From JADLGL01 sp963823045 (GTDB lineage Bacteria; Pseudomonadota; Alphaproteobacteria; Rhizobiales; Kaistiaceae), in contig CAWGKA010000009.1 in the NCBI GenBank assembly GCA_963823045.1, positions 124,001-188,000 on the forward strand: a stretch of 64,000 nucleotides of DNA, given 5' to 3'. Shown here piece by piece: positions 41,634 to 51,056 of this stretch; the first letter of the stretch is position 1, and every line of letters starts with the position of its first letter. The notes beneath the pieces are model-generated. The model had not been told where the DNA came from. It did not search any database and saw nothing but the letters and a program-made list of their open reading frames with translations. Position numbers and translations under genes: made by a program.

Positions 41634-42071
41634 TTGGCTCAGGAAAAGAGCACGCAGAGCCTGGAAGAGGCATGCGCCGCCAAGGGCATGCGCATGACCG
41701 ACCAGCGGCGGGTGATCGCCCGGGTCCTCGACGAGGCCTCCGACCATCCCGACGTCGAGGAGCTCTATCGCCGCGCGTCGGAGATCGACCCGCGCATCTC
41801 GATCTCGACGGTCTACCGGACGATGCGCCTGTTCGAAGATGCCGGCGTCGTCACGCGGCTCGAGTTCCGCGACGGCCGGGCACGCTACGAAACGGTGCCG
41901 GACGAGCATCACGACCATCTCATCGACCTCCGCAGCGGCAAGGTGATCGAGTTCCGCAACGAGGAGATCGAGGCGCTGCAGGAGCGGATCGCCGCCGAAC
42001 TCGGCTTCAAGCTGGTCGATCACCGGCTCGAACTCTACGGCGTGCCGATGAAAAAGCCGGGTAAGGATTGA
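41634..42071 (+). CDS. mur: Fur-family regulator, Mur (manganese) type
   Basis: 145 residues from TTG 41634, intact frame. Winged helix: GMRMTDQRRVIARVLDEASD, then ISISTVYRTMRLFEDAGVVT. Dimer domain with DEHHDHLIDLRSGKVIEF and regulatory site residues. The CxxC zinc pairs of gamma-proteobacterial Fur are absent, which is usual for alphaproteobacterial Fur/Mur. In rhizobia this protein responds to manganese and controls sitABCD-type transport; iron is sensed by RirA and Irr. Its position after rimI supports Mur. Confidence 0.85.
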   Translation: MAQEKSTQSLEEACAAKGMRMTDQRRVIARVLDEASDHPDVEELYRRASEIDPRISISTVYRTMRLFEDAGVVTRLEFRDGRARYETVPDEHHDHLIDLRSGKVIEFRNEEIEALQERIAAELGFKLVDHRLELYGVPMKKPGKD

Positions 42072-42159
42072 TCGCCTTTGCGATTGCCATCGATCTTTCC
42101 TTTGGCGAGGATAAGCTGACCGGTGGCAAGACCGCGGCAAGCAAAGGACATCAGGCTCT

Positions 42160-43540
42160 GTGACATCGCGACGGAAAGCATTCATCCGCAGCTATGGATG
42201 CCAGATGAATGTCTACGATTCGGAGCGCATGGCCGACGTTCTCGCCGACGGCTTCGAGGCCACGGCAACGCCCGAGGACGCCGACCTCATCATCCTCAAC
42301 ACCTGCCATATCCGCGAGAAGGCTTCCGAGAAGGTCTATTCCGAACTCGGCAAGCTGCGCGCGCTGAAGGAAAGCGCCGCGCTCGACGGCAGGCAGGTGA
42401 CGATCGGCGTCGCCGGCTGCGTCGCTCAGGCCGAGGGCGCGGAGATCGCCCGGCGAGCGCCCGCCGTCGATTTCGTCGTCGGCCCGCAGTCCTATCACCG
42501 CCTGCCCGAGCTGGTGGATAGCGCCGGCCAGCGGTGCCGCGACCGTCGCCGACGATCTCTCGGCCGGCGATAAATTCGACCAGCTGGAGCATATCGCGAG
42601 CCGCCGGCCAGGCAGCTATTCCGCCTTCCTCACGGTGCAGGAAGGCTGCGACAAGTTCTGCGCCTTCTGCGTCGTGCCCTATACGCGCGGCGCGGAGTTC
42701 TCGCGCCCCGTCGATGCGATCCTCGCCGAAGCCGAAGCGCCTCGCCGCTTCCGGCGTGCGCGAGATCACGCTGCTCGGGCAGAACGTCAATGCCTGGCAC
42801 GGCGAGAGCGCCGACGGCGGCGCCTGGGGCCTTGGCCAGCTTCTCTTCCGCCTCGCCGAAATCGACGGCATCGCCCGGCTTCGCTACACGACGAGCCACC
42901 CGCGCGACATGGATGACGCGCTGATCGCGGCGCATCGCGACCTGCCGCAGCTGATGCCCTATCTGCATCTGCCGGTGCAGGCCGGGTCGGACGCGGTGCT
43001 GAAGGCGATGAACCGCCGCCACACCGCCGCCGACTATCTGCCGCCTCGTCGACCGCATCCGCGACCGCGCGGCCGGATATCGCGCTGTCGAGCGATTTCA
43101 TCGTCGGCTTCCCCGGCGAGAGCGAGGCTGATTTCGCCGATACGCTGCGCCTCGTCGAAGAGGTCGGCTACGCCTCGGCGTTCTCGTTCAAATACAGCCC
43201 GCGCCCCGGCACGCCCGCTGCCGAGCGCGAGCAGATCGCGGAGACGGTGAAGATCGAGCGGCTCTAGCGCGACTGCAGGCCCTGATCGCAGCGCAGCAGG
43301 CCGCCTTCAACCGCTCGCGGCTCGGCATGACGATGGACGTCCTGTTCGAGAAGGAAGGGCGCAAGCCCGGTCAGATCGTCGGCCGTTCGCCCTGGCTGCA
43401 GCCGGTGCAGGTCGACGCACCGACGGATATGATCGGCGCCATCGAGACCGTCACCGTCGACGGCCTCGGCAGCAATTCAGCTCTTTGCCAGCCTTCCCGC
43501 TCCCAGCAACGCGGCACGCGCCGCCGAGGCATTCGCTTGA
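42160..43540 (+). CDS. miaB: tRNA-2-methylthio-N6-dimethylallyladenosine synthase
   Basis: Radical-SAM methylthiotransferase acting on i6A37 of tRNA. From GTG 42160, the N-terminal UPF0004 domain starts AFIRSYGCQMNVYDSERMAD and has LNTCHIREKASEKVY and IGVAGCVAQAEG (three cluster Cys). Radical SAM Cys in VQEGCDKFCAFCVVPYTRG. TRAM domain at the end. Frameshifts lie near 42530, 42735, 43035, 43065, 43265 and 43485; four are cured by deleting one base. The corrected end is TGA 43538-43540. The plsC gene often found before miaB in relatives is absent. Confidence 0.96.
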
Positions 43541-44573
43541 CCGAGATCGACACCAAGTCTTCCGCAGCGTCGGAGTTCCTGCCCGATCCGACGCAAATCA
43601 TGGTCGCCTTCGACGACAATCGTCTGGCGCGCACGCTGTTCGGCGAGTTCGACCAGAACCTTGCCATGATCGAGCAGCGGCTCGGCGTCGAAGCGGTGGC
43701 GCATGGCAATCAGGTGCTGCTGCGCGGCGGACCGGAGGCCTGCGCCCAAGCGCGGCTGGCGCTCGACATGCTCTATGGCCGGCTCGAACATGGCCATGAC
43801 ATCGAGCCCGGCGACGTCGACGGCGCCATCCGCATGGCGACCGCCGCCGACAGCCAGCTCAATTTGCCGACGCTCGAGCCGAAAAGCCGGCTCGCTATGT
43901 CGCAGATCGCGACGCGGCGGCGCGTGGTGATGGCGCGCTCGCCGGCGCAGGACGCCTATATCCGCGCCATGGGCGGCTCCGAGCTCGTCTTCGGCATCGG
44001 CCCGGCCGGCACGGGCAAGACCTATCTGGCCGTCGCCTATGCCGCTTCGCTGCTCGGAGCATGGCGACGTGGCGCGCATCATCCTGTCGCGTCCCGCGGT
44101 CGAAGCCGGCGAGCGGCTCGGCTTCCTGCCCGGCGACATGCGCGAGAAGGTCGACCCCTATCTTCGCCCGCTCTACGACGCGCTCTACGACATGATCCCC
44201 GCCGACAAGGTCGAGCGCGGGCTCGCCTCCGGCGCGATCGAGGTGGCGCCGCTCGCTTTCATGCGCGGGCGCACGCTGACGCAAGCGGCGGTCATCCTCG
44301 ACGAGGCGCAGAACACGACGCCGATGCAGATGAAGATGTTCCTCACCCGCCTCGGCGAGGGCTCGAAGATGATCGTCACCGGCGACCCGACGCAGATCGA
44401 CCTGCCGCACGGACAGGCCTCGGGCCTGGTCGAAGCGCTCCGCATCCTCCGCGGCGTCCGCGAGATCAAGCAGATCGCCTTCACCGGCGCGCGATGTCGT
44501 TCGCCATCCGCTGGTGGCGAAGATCGTCGACGCCTATGATGCGGCCGATAAGAAGGGCGACGGGAGCGCCTGA
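43537..44573 (+). CDS. phoH: PhoH-like ATPase
   Basis: About 344 residues. Start TTG 43537 overlaps the miaB stop (TTGA). N-terminal region with MVAFDDNRLARTLFGEFDQN and VLLRGGPEACAQARLAL, then Walker A FGIGPAGTGKTYLAVAYA, PAVEAGERLGFLPGDM, Walker B VILDEAQNTTPMQMKMFL and MIVTGDPTQIDLP. Frameshifts lie near 44060 and 44490. PhoH works with YbeY on RNA; the two genes are adjacent here, as in most bacteria. Confidence 0.95.
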
Positions 44574-44575
44574 CC

Positions 44576-45083
44576 ATGGCGGTCCGCATCGCCCTGTCGA
44601 TCGAAGGCGGCGACTGGCCGGCCGAAGGCGAATTGCGCGCCCTGGCCGAAAAGGCCCTTGCCGCGACTGCGGCGAAGACGCCGGCATTTCCGCATGACGG
44701 TGAGGTGTCGGTCCTCTTCACCGATGATGCGGAGATCGCCGACCTTAACGCCGCCTGGCGCAAAATCCCGCGTCCCACCAATGTGTTGTCGTTTCCGGCC
44801 CCGCAAATGCCAGGGCTAGCCGGTGACGATGCGCCGCTCGGCGACATTGTTCTCGGATTCGAAACGATGACCAAAGAAGCGGCAGATGCGCACTTGACGC
44901 TTCATGACCATATCTCCCATCTTCTCGTTCACGGTCTTCTGCATCTGATTGGATATGATCATCAGGACGATGATGGAAGCCGCGGCCATGGAATCGCTTG
45001 AGACGGCGATATTGGCTGAGCTGGGCATCGCCGACCCTTACGCCGGCCGGGAGCCCCTGCTAATCGACCCCGCCGGCAATTGA
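44576..45083 (+). CDS. ybeY: Endoribonuclease YbeY
   Basis: Metal-dependent endoribonuclease for rRNA maturation, about 168 residues from ATG 44576. The signature HGLLHLIGYDH (HxxxHxxxxxH zinc site) is complete; before it are VLFTDDAEIADLNAAWR and NVLSFPAPQM. An extra G near 44972 breaks the frame just after the zinc site; the corrected tail is AAAMESLETAILAELGIADP and ends at TGA 45081-45083. It begins 2 bases after phoH. Confidence 0.96.
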
Positions 45084-45088
45084 CGAGG

Positions 45089-46116
45089 ATGAGCGACAAA
45101 TCGGAATCGTCCGGTTCGGTCCCAGAACCCAACCCGGAACCTCCCAGTAGTACCGGCGGTCGGCCGGAAGAAGGCGATCGCCCTTCTGGAGAGAGCTGGT
45201 TCGACAGGCTGCTCGCGGCTGTCGGCCTGCGCAATCTGTCCGCCCGCCAGGAAATCGAAGAGGCGCTGGGCGGCGAGGAAGCCCGACAATACCTTCACGA
45301 CCGAAGAGCGGACGATGCTTGCCAACATCCTCCGCCTCAGAGACGTGCGCGTCGAAGACATCATGGTGCCGCGCGCCGATATCGAAGCGGTCGACATCGA
45401 CGAGACGCTCGGCGAACTCGTCATGCCAGTTCCGCCAGTCCGGCCATTCGCGCATGCCGGTCTATCGCGAGTCGCTCGACGACGTGGCCGGCATGGTCCA
45501 CATCAAGGATCTGCTGCGCACAATGGCGCGACTGGCGGACGGGCCGGATGGCGGCGCCGAGCCGGGGCCGGAGCATCTCGACCTCAGCCGCATCGATCTG
45601 TCGATGACGATCGCCGAGGCCGATCTCGTCCGCGACGTTCTTTTCGTGCCGCCGTCGATGCCTGTCGCGACACTGCTGACGACGATGCAGAATTCCCGCA
45701 TGCAGATGGCGCTGGTGATCGACGAATATGGCGGCACCGACGGCCTCGTCTCGATCGAGGACGCGATTGAATCGATCGTCGGCGAAATCGAGGACGAGCA
45801 TGACGAGGAAGAGCCGGAGATCGTGTCGGCCGGCGACGGCGTCTTCATCGCCGATGCGCGCGCCGGGCTCGATGACGTCTCCGAGGCCATCGGCAGCCAG
45901 CTTTCCACCGGCGAGAATAGCGACGACATCGATACCATCGGGGGACGGGTCTTCAGCCTGCTCGGCCGCATTCCGGCGAAAGGCGAGACGGTGACTTTGC
46001 CCGAAGGACATATCGTCGAAGTGCTGGACGCCGATCCCCGGCGGATCAGGCGCCTGAAGATCAGCGTTGCCGAACCGGGCGCCGGCGCCCTGCCCCAGGC
46101 CGCCTCCGGCGCTTGA
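45089..46116 (+). CDS. corC: CBS-domain protein of the CorC/TlyC family
   Basis: About 341 residues from ATG 45089. N-terminal charged region (PEPNPEPPSSTGG), then LRDVRVEDIMVPRADIEAVD as the first CBS domain, SRMPVYRESLDDVAGMVHIK, MQMALVIDEYGGTDGLVSIE and the C-terminal CorC_HlyC domain IDTIGGRVFSLLGRIPAKGE. Frameshifts lie near 45285 and 45425. Usually encoded between ybeY and lnt; linked to magnesium/cobalt efflux in enterics, otherwise uncertain. Confidence 0.9.
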
Positions 46117-46179
46117 CGCCGAGGCCGTCCTCGCCCAAGCCGAAGCCGCCTTCCCGCCGAATCAGGCCGCGGCTGCCGC

Positions 46180-47787
46180 ATGAACCGTCTGGCTGACTCG
46201 ATCATCCTGCTGTGGGGCTGGCGGCGTATTCTTGTCGCCTTCCTCGCCGGCGCTTCGCTTGTCCTGACGCTGCCGCCCTTCAACGCGCTGCCGGTCGGAT
46301 GGATCGTCATTCCGATCCTGGTGTGGATGATCGACGGCGCCGCGACGCCGGAGGGCACAGGCTTCTTCCGCCGGCTGATGCCGGCCTTCTGGATCGGCTG
46401 GTGGTTCGCCTTCGGCTATTTCGTCGCCGGCCTGTGGTGGATCGGCGCTTCCTTCCTCGTCGAGGCCGACGTCTTCGCCTGGCTGATGCCGTTTGCCGTC
46501 GTCGTCCTGCCGGCCGGGCTGGCGCTGCTATGGGCGGTCGGCATCGCCATCGCCCGCTTGTTGTGGACGCGACGGCTGGACGCGCATCCTCGTCCTCGCC
46601 GTGGTGCATGACGCTGGTCGAATGGCTGCGCGGCCACATCCTCACCGGCTTCCCGTGGAACACGGTCGGCTACACGCTGATGCCCGACCCGCTGCTGATG
46701 CAGCCGGCGTCGATCATCGGCCTGTGGGGCATGACGCTACTGGCGTTCCTGGTCTTCGCCGCGCCGGTTCTTCTCGTCGGCGGCAGCGAAAGCGGGCGCG
46801 GACGATGGCTCGCCTTCGTCCTCATCCTTCTCGTCTTCCTCGGCGATATCGGCTTTGGCCTGCTGCGTCTGCGCGGCGCCGATGACGCGACGGTCGCCGA
46901 TGTCCGGCTGCGCATCGTGCAGGCTTCGATCCCGGAAGAAACGAAGCAGGAGCCGGGCGCGGCGCGGGCAGAATTTCGACCAGCAGATCGCCCTCAGCCG
47001 GACTTCGCCTGCGCCCGGCAGCGATGACGGGCCGACCCTCATCATCTGGCCGGAAACCGCCGTTCCCTACATTCTCACCGAACAGCCCGGCGCGCTGGCG
47101 GCGCTCGCCGATATGCTGCCGGCGGGGGTGACGCTGGTCACCGGCGCGCCGCGCCGCGCCGCCGCTGCGCCGGCGTTCGGTCCAGACGTCTATAACAGCG
47201 TCCTGGTCATCTCAGACACCGGCGAAATCCGCGATTCCTACGACAAGGTCCACCTCGTCCCCTTCGGCGAATATCTGCCTTTCGCCGATATTCTCGAGCC
47301 TTGGGGCATGCGTCAGCTGATCACGCTGCCGGGCGGCTTTGCCACCGGTCTGCAAAGGCGGACGCTGACGGCGGGCAACGCTCCGCCGTTTTCCCCATTG
47401 ATTTGCTACGAGGCGATCTTCCCTGGCGAGGTGACGGAAGAGGGTGTGCGGCCAGGCTGGCTGCTCAACGTCACCAATGATGCATGGTTCGGCAACACGA
47501 CCGGACCGCACCAGCATTTGCAGCAGGCGATCGTCAGGGCGGTAGAAGAAGGATTGCCTTTGGTGCGCGCCGCGAACACCGGGATTTCGGCCATTGTCGA
47601 TGCCTATGGCCGGGTTCGATCGCGCCTGAATCTCGGCGAGGTCGGGGTGATCGACGGTGCGCTGCCGGAGGCCCTGCCGGCAACGCTTTATGCCCGCTAT
47701 GGCGACCTCATTCCCGCCATTGTGCTGGGTCTTATCGCGGCGGTCGCCGCGCTTGGGCGTTTCGCGGCAAATCGTCGATACAATTGA
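46180..47787 (+). CDS. lnt: Apolipoprotein N-acyltransferase
   Basis: Adds the third acyl chain to lipoproteins at the inner membrane. About 535 residues: several N-terminal membrane segments (GWWFAFGYFVAGLWWIGASF, WLRGHILTGFPWNTVGYTL), then the nitrilase domain with catalytic Glu in LIIWPETAVPYIL, Lys in DSYDKVHLVPFGEYLPF and Cys in PLICYEAIFPGEV. LLNVTNDAWFGNTTGPHQHL is also typical. Frameshifts near 46575, 46610 and 46970 are each cured by removing one base. Confidence 0.97.
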
Positions 47788-47897
47788 CAATGCAACCTCT
47801 GGCTGCTCATAAGCCGTCTTTTGGAATATGTGAAATGCAAATTTACTACCTGATGCGGCGCGAGTTTAGCGACGTTTGAAGAGCGGGGGGCGCCGTA

Positions 47898-48305
47898 ATG
47901 GCCGGAACCAAGAAACCTAATCCGATCGATATTCATGTTGGCGGCCGTGTGCGGCTGCGGCGCATGATGCTGGGCATGAGCCAGGAGAAGCTGGGCGAAC
48001 AGCTCGGCATCACCTTCCAGCAGATTCAGAAATACGAGAAGGGCACCAACCGAATCGGGGCCAGCCGCCTGCAGAACATCGCTTCGGTGCTTTCCGTCCC
48101 CGTCGGCTTCTTCTTCGACGGTGCTCCCGGACAGGGCAGCAATGGCAACGCCGATTCCAAGAGCGGCAGCTACGTCGTCGATTTTCTCTCCAGTTCCGAA
48201 GGCCTGCAGCTCAATCGCGCTTTCGTTCGCATCTCCGATTCGAAGGTGCGGCGGCGCATCGTCGATCTGGTGCGCGCCCTGGCCGGTGACGGCAGCGACA
48301 GCTGA
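47898..48305 (+). CDS. XRE-family regulator (PraR-like)
   Basis: 135 residues in an intact frame. The helix-turn-helix VGGRVRLRRMMLGMSQEKLG, EQLGITFQQIQKYEKGTNRI is followed by ASRLQNIASVLSVPVGFFFD and a C-terminal helix SSEGLQLNRAFVRISDSKVR. A regulator of this size directly upstream of metK is conserved in Rhizobiales, where PraR acts on surface and reb/quorum-linked genes. The assignment to PraR is by position and size. The 110 bases before it (47788-47897) hold no gene. Confidence 0.85.
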   Translation: MAGTKKPNPIDIHVGGRVRLRRMMLGMSQEKLGEQLGITFQQIQKYEKGTNRIGASRLQNIASVLSVPVGFFFDGAPGQGSNGNADSKSGSYVVDFLSSSEGLQLNRAFVRISDSKVRRRIVDLVRALAGDGSDS

Positions 48306-48332
48306 TCTTTTGTCGTGATTGACGGTGTCGGC

Positions 48333-48357
48333 AATCGCTGCCAAGACGGCAGCGATT
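48333..48357 (+). promoter_or_regulatory. Perfect 10-bp hairpin in the metK leader
   Basis: AATCGCTGCC (48333-48342) and GGCAGCGATT (48348-48357) pair perfectly around the loop AAGAC, 46 bases before the metK start. No T tract follows, so it is not an obvious terminator. It could be an end of the regulator transcript or a leader structure of metK; I do not recognise any known SAM riboswitch class in it. Confidence 0.6.
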
Positions 48358-48402
48358 CTCGGGCGGCTGCGCCGTTTCCATCATCGATGAGGGGAGTGCC
48401 GC

Positions 48403-49576
48403 GTGCGGTCGTCCTACTTCTTCACCAGCGAATCTGTCTCCGAAGGCCATCCCGACAAGGTCTGTGACCGCATCTCCGATACGATCGTCGACGCGTTCCT
48501 CGCGGCAATGCCGGAATCGCGGGTCGCCTGCGAGGCGCTGGCGACGACCAATCGCGTCGTTATTGCCGGCGAGGTTCGCGGCCCGGCGGAAATCGCCAAC
48601 AGTCAGGAACGCATCATCGAGCTGACGCGAGAGGCGATCCGCGACATCGGCTATGAGCAGGAAGGGTTCCACTGGCAGACTTGCGGCGTCGAGGTTCTGC
48701 TTCACCCGCAGTCGGCCGATATCGCCCAGGGCGTCGACGCCGCCGGCAACAAGGACGAGGGCGCGGGCGATCAGGGCATCATGTTCGGTTATGCCTGCCG
48801 CGAGACGCCGGAACTGATGCCGGCGCCCGATCTACTACGCCCATAGGATCCTGCGCCTGATGGCCGACGCGCGCCACGCCGGGACGGCGCCTGAGCTGCA
48901 GCCGGATTCGAAGAGCCAGGTGACGGTCGAATACCGCAACGGCAAACCGGTACGGACGTCGGCGATCGTCGTCTCGACGCAGCACACCAACGACATGAGC
49001 TCGGAGGAAGTGCGGGAGGTGGTCGAGCCTTTCGTGCGGAGGGCGCTGCCGGAAGGTTGGATCGACGAGGAGACGATCTGGCACATCAATCCGACCGGCA
49101 AGTTCCTGATCGGTGGACCGGATGGTGACGCCGGACTGACCGGCCGCAAGATCATCGTCGACACTTATGGTGGCGCGGCCCCCCATGGCGGCGGCGCCTT
49201 CTCGGGCAAGGACCCGACCAAGGTCGACCGTTCGGCCGCCTACGCGGCGCGCTATCTCGCCAAGAACGTCGTCGCCGCCGAGCTTGCCGATCGCTGCACC
49301 ATCCAGCTCGCCTACGCCATCGGCGTTTCCGAGCCGCTGTCGCTCTATGTAGATCTGCACGGCACCGGCAAAGTCGAGGAGGACAAACTGGAGAAGGTCT
49401 TGCGCGAGGTCATGAGCCTGTCGCCGCGCGGCATCCGCGAACAGCTGCAGCTCAACCGCCCGATCTACGCACGCACCTCGGCCTACGGCCATTTCGGCCG
49501 TCCGCCCGAGGCCGATGGCGGCTTCTCCTGGGAGCGCACTGATCTCGTTGATCAGATCCAGAGCGCGCTCCGCTGA
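48403..49576 (+). CDS. metK: S-adenosylmethionine synthetase
   Basis: Makes SAM from methionine and ATP. About 390 residues from GTG 48403. Motifs: FFTSESVSEGHPDKVCDRIS, GAGDQGIMFGYACRETPELM and GRKIIVDTYGGAAPHGGGAF (the Gly-rich ATP loop), FSGKDPTKVDRSAAYAARY. One frameshift near 48827, cured by deleting one C (GCGCCCGATC to GCGCCGATC), restores the segment between the two halves. It is followed 15 bases later by trmB. Confidence 0.98.
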
Positions 49577-49591
49577 GACCGGCCGGTCGGC

Positions 49592-50275
49592 ATGACCGAT
49601 CGGCAGCACAAGCTGCATGGCAGACGCAAGGGCCGCCCGCTCAGCGCTCATCAGGCGGAGCTGGTCGAAAGGCTGCTGCCGACCCTCCTGGTCGACCCTG
49701 CGTCCGCAACGCCTGACGACGCGAAGGCGCTGTTCCCGATCCCCGTCGATGAGGTGCGTCTCGAAATCGGCTGCGGGGCAGGCGAGCACCTCCTGCATGA
49801 AGCCGTGGCGGCTCCTTCGGTCGGCTTCATCGGCGTCGAGCCCTTCCGCGAAGGGCTTGCCAAGATCGTCGCCAAGATCGATGCCGCGGCGAGCCGCAAT
49901 GTCAGCCTCTTTGACGACGATGCGGCGCTCGTCCTCGACTGGCTGCCCGCCGGATCGCTGACGCGGATCGATCTCCTCTACCCCGATCCTTGGCCGAAGA
50001 AGCGGCACTGGAAGCGGCGCTTCATCTCGGCGGCCAATCTCGACCGCATGGCGCGGGCGCTGCGATCGGGGGGCCTGCTGCGCGTCGCGAGTGACATTGC
50101 CGACTATATCGACTGGACCTTGCTGACGGTGACGAAACGCGACGATTTCGCATGGACGGCGCGCACGGCCGACGACTGGCGCCTGCCCTGGCCCGGCTGG
50201 CCCGGCACCCGCTATGAAGCCAAGGCGTTGGCCGCGGACCGCAAGCCTGCCTATTTGACGTTCCGCCGGATCTGA
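49592..50275 (+). CDS. trmB: tRNA (guanine-N7)-methyltransferase
   Basis: 227 residues in an intact frame. Makes m7G46 in tRNA. SAM motif VRLEIGCGAGEHLLHEAVA, FIGVEPFREGLAKIV, and the diagnostic IDLLYPDPWPKKRHWKRRFI. The C-terminal TRYEAKALAADRKPAYLTF is also typical. No frameshift. The rimP promoter begins 18 bases after its stop. Confidence 0.97.
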   Translation: MTDRQHKLHGRRKGRPLSAHQAELVERLLPTLLVDPASATPDDAKALFPIPVDEVRLEIGCGAGEHLLHEAVAAPSVGFIGVEPFREGLAKIVAKIDAAASRNVSLFDDDAALVLDWLPAGSLTRIDLLYPDPWPKKRHWKRRFISAANLDRMARALRSGGLLRVASDIADYIDWTLLTVTKRDDFAWTARTADDWRLPWPGWPGTRYEAKALAADRKPAYLTFRRI

Positions 50276-50293
50276 CGCTCTCGCGGCGCCCGG

Positions 50294-50322
50294 TTGCAAA
50301 CCGTCGGCAACGGGCCTATATC
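50294..50322 (+). promoter_or_regulatory. Sigma-70 promoter of the rimP-nusA-infB operon
   Basis: TTGCAA (50294-50299) and TATATC (50317-50322) are exactly 17 bases apart. Transcription would start near 50330. It precedes a hairpin AACGA/TCGTT (50339-50354) and the terminator-like structure at 50357-50388, both inside the leader. Confidence 0.65.
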
Positions 50323-50356
50323 GCTGACATCAATCTCAAACGAACGGTTTCGTTGG

Positions 50357-50388
50357 AGAGTGGGCCCGGCCGGACCCGCTCTTTTTTT
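50357..50388 (+). terminator. Intrinsic terminator in the rimP leader (attenuator candidate)
   Basis: Stem AGAGTGGG (50357-50364) pairs with CCCGCTCT (50375-50382), with a further inner CCGG/CCGG pairing, followed by seven T (50382-50388). It lies between the promoter at 50294 and the rimP start at 50414, so it would stop transcripts before rimP unless relieved. Upstream reading of trmB could also end here. Confidence 0.85.
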
Positions 50389-50413
50389 ACATCTAAAACG
50401 ACCGAGGAGCGGA

Positions 50414-51055
50414 TTGGGCGAGACGCCATTCAGCGAGGACCGCATCATCGTCGAGACCGGTACCGAGGCGCGCGTCGCGCATATCGTCGGGCCGGTTCTG
50501 GACGGACTCGGCTTTCGCCTGGTGCGCGTGAAGCTGTCGAATCGCGACGGCCTGACGTTGCAGATCATGGCCGAGCGGCCGGACGGGACGATGGGCATTG
50601 AGGACTGCGAAGAGGCGAGCCGCAATCTGTCGCCCGTACTCGACGTCGCCGACCCGATCGATCGTGCCTACAATCTCGAGATATCCTCGCCCGGCATGGA
50701 TCGCCCGCTTGTGCGCCGCTCCGATTTCGAGCGCGCCGCCGGGCACATCGCCAAGCTGGAAACACGCGGCCTCATCGCCGGCCGCAAGCGCTTTCGCGGC
50801 GCCATTGTCGGCGTCGAGGGCGACACGCTTCAATTGAAGCGGGACGATATCGAGATCGGCGAGGACGGCGCTCCGGTGGAACCGGCGGAGGTTTCGCTTC
50901 CGCTTCGCGACATCGCCGAAGCGAAGCTCATCCTCACCGACGCGATCATCGCCGAGTCATTGCGCGCGGAAAAACGCGCCAAGAAAGAACGTGCAAAGGC
51001 CAGGAAACTGGCGCGGGCCAATGGCCCTTCAGAGTTGACCGAAACAGGAGACTGA
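50414..51055 (+). CDS. rimP: Ribosome maturation factor RimP
   Basis: About 213 residues, start TTG 50414 with GAGGAGCGGA as ribosome-binding site. N-terminal domain HIVGPVLDGLGFRLVRVKLS and GTMGIEDCEEASRNLSPVLD; DPIDRAYNLEISSPGMDRPL is the family signature. The C-terminal tail is Lys/Arg-rich. It assists 30S assembly. It ends 1 base before nusA and begins the nusA-infB operon. Confidence 0.96.
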   Translation: MGETPFSEDRIIVETGTEARVAHIVGPVLDGLGFRLVRVKLSNRDGLTLQIMAERPDGTMGIEDCEEASRNLSPVLDVADPIDRAYNLEISSPGMDRPLVRRSDFERAAGHIAKLETRGLIAGRKRFRGAIVGVEGDTLQLKRDDIEIGEDGAPVEPAEVSLPLRDIAEAKLILTDAIIAESLRAEKRAKKERAKARKLARANGPSELTETGD

Positions 51056-51056
51056 C

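Noticed and set aside
48306..48402. A SAM riboswitch before metK.
   Set aside because: Only one hairpin is seen and no conserved SAM-II, SAM/SAH or other core could be recognised.
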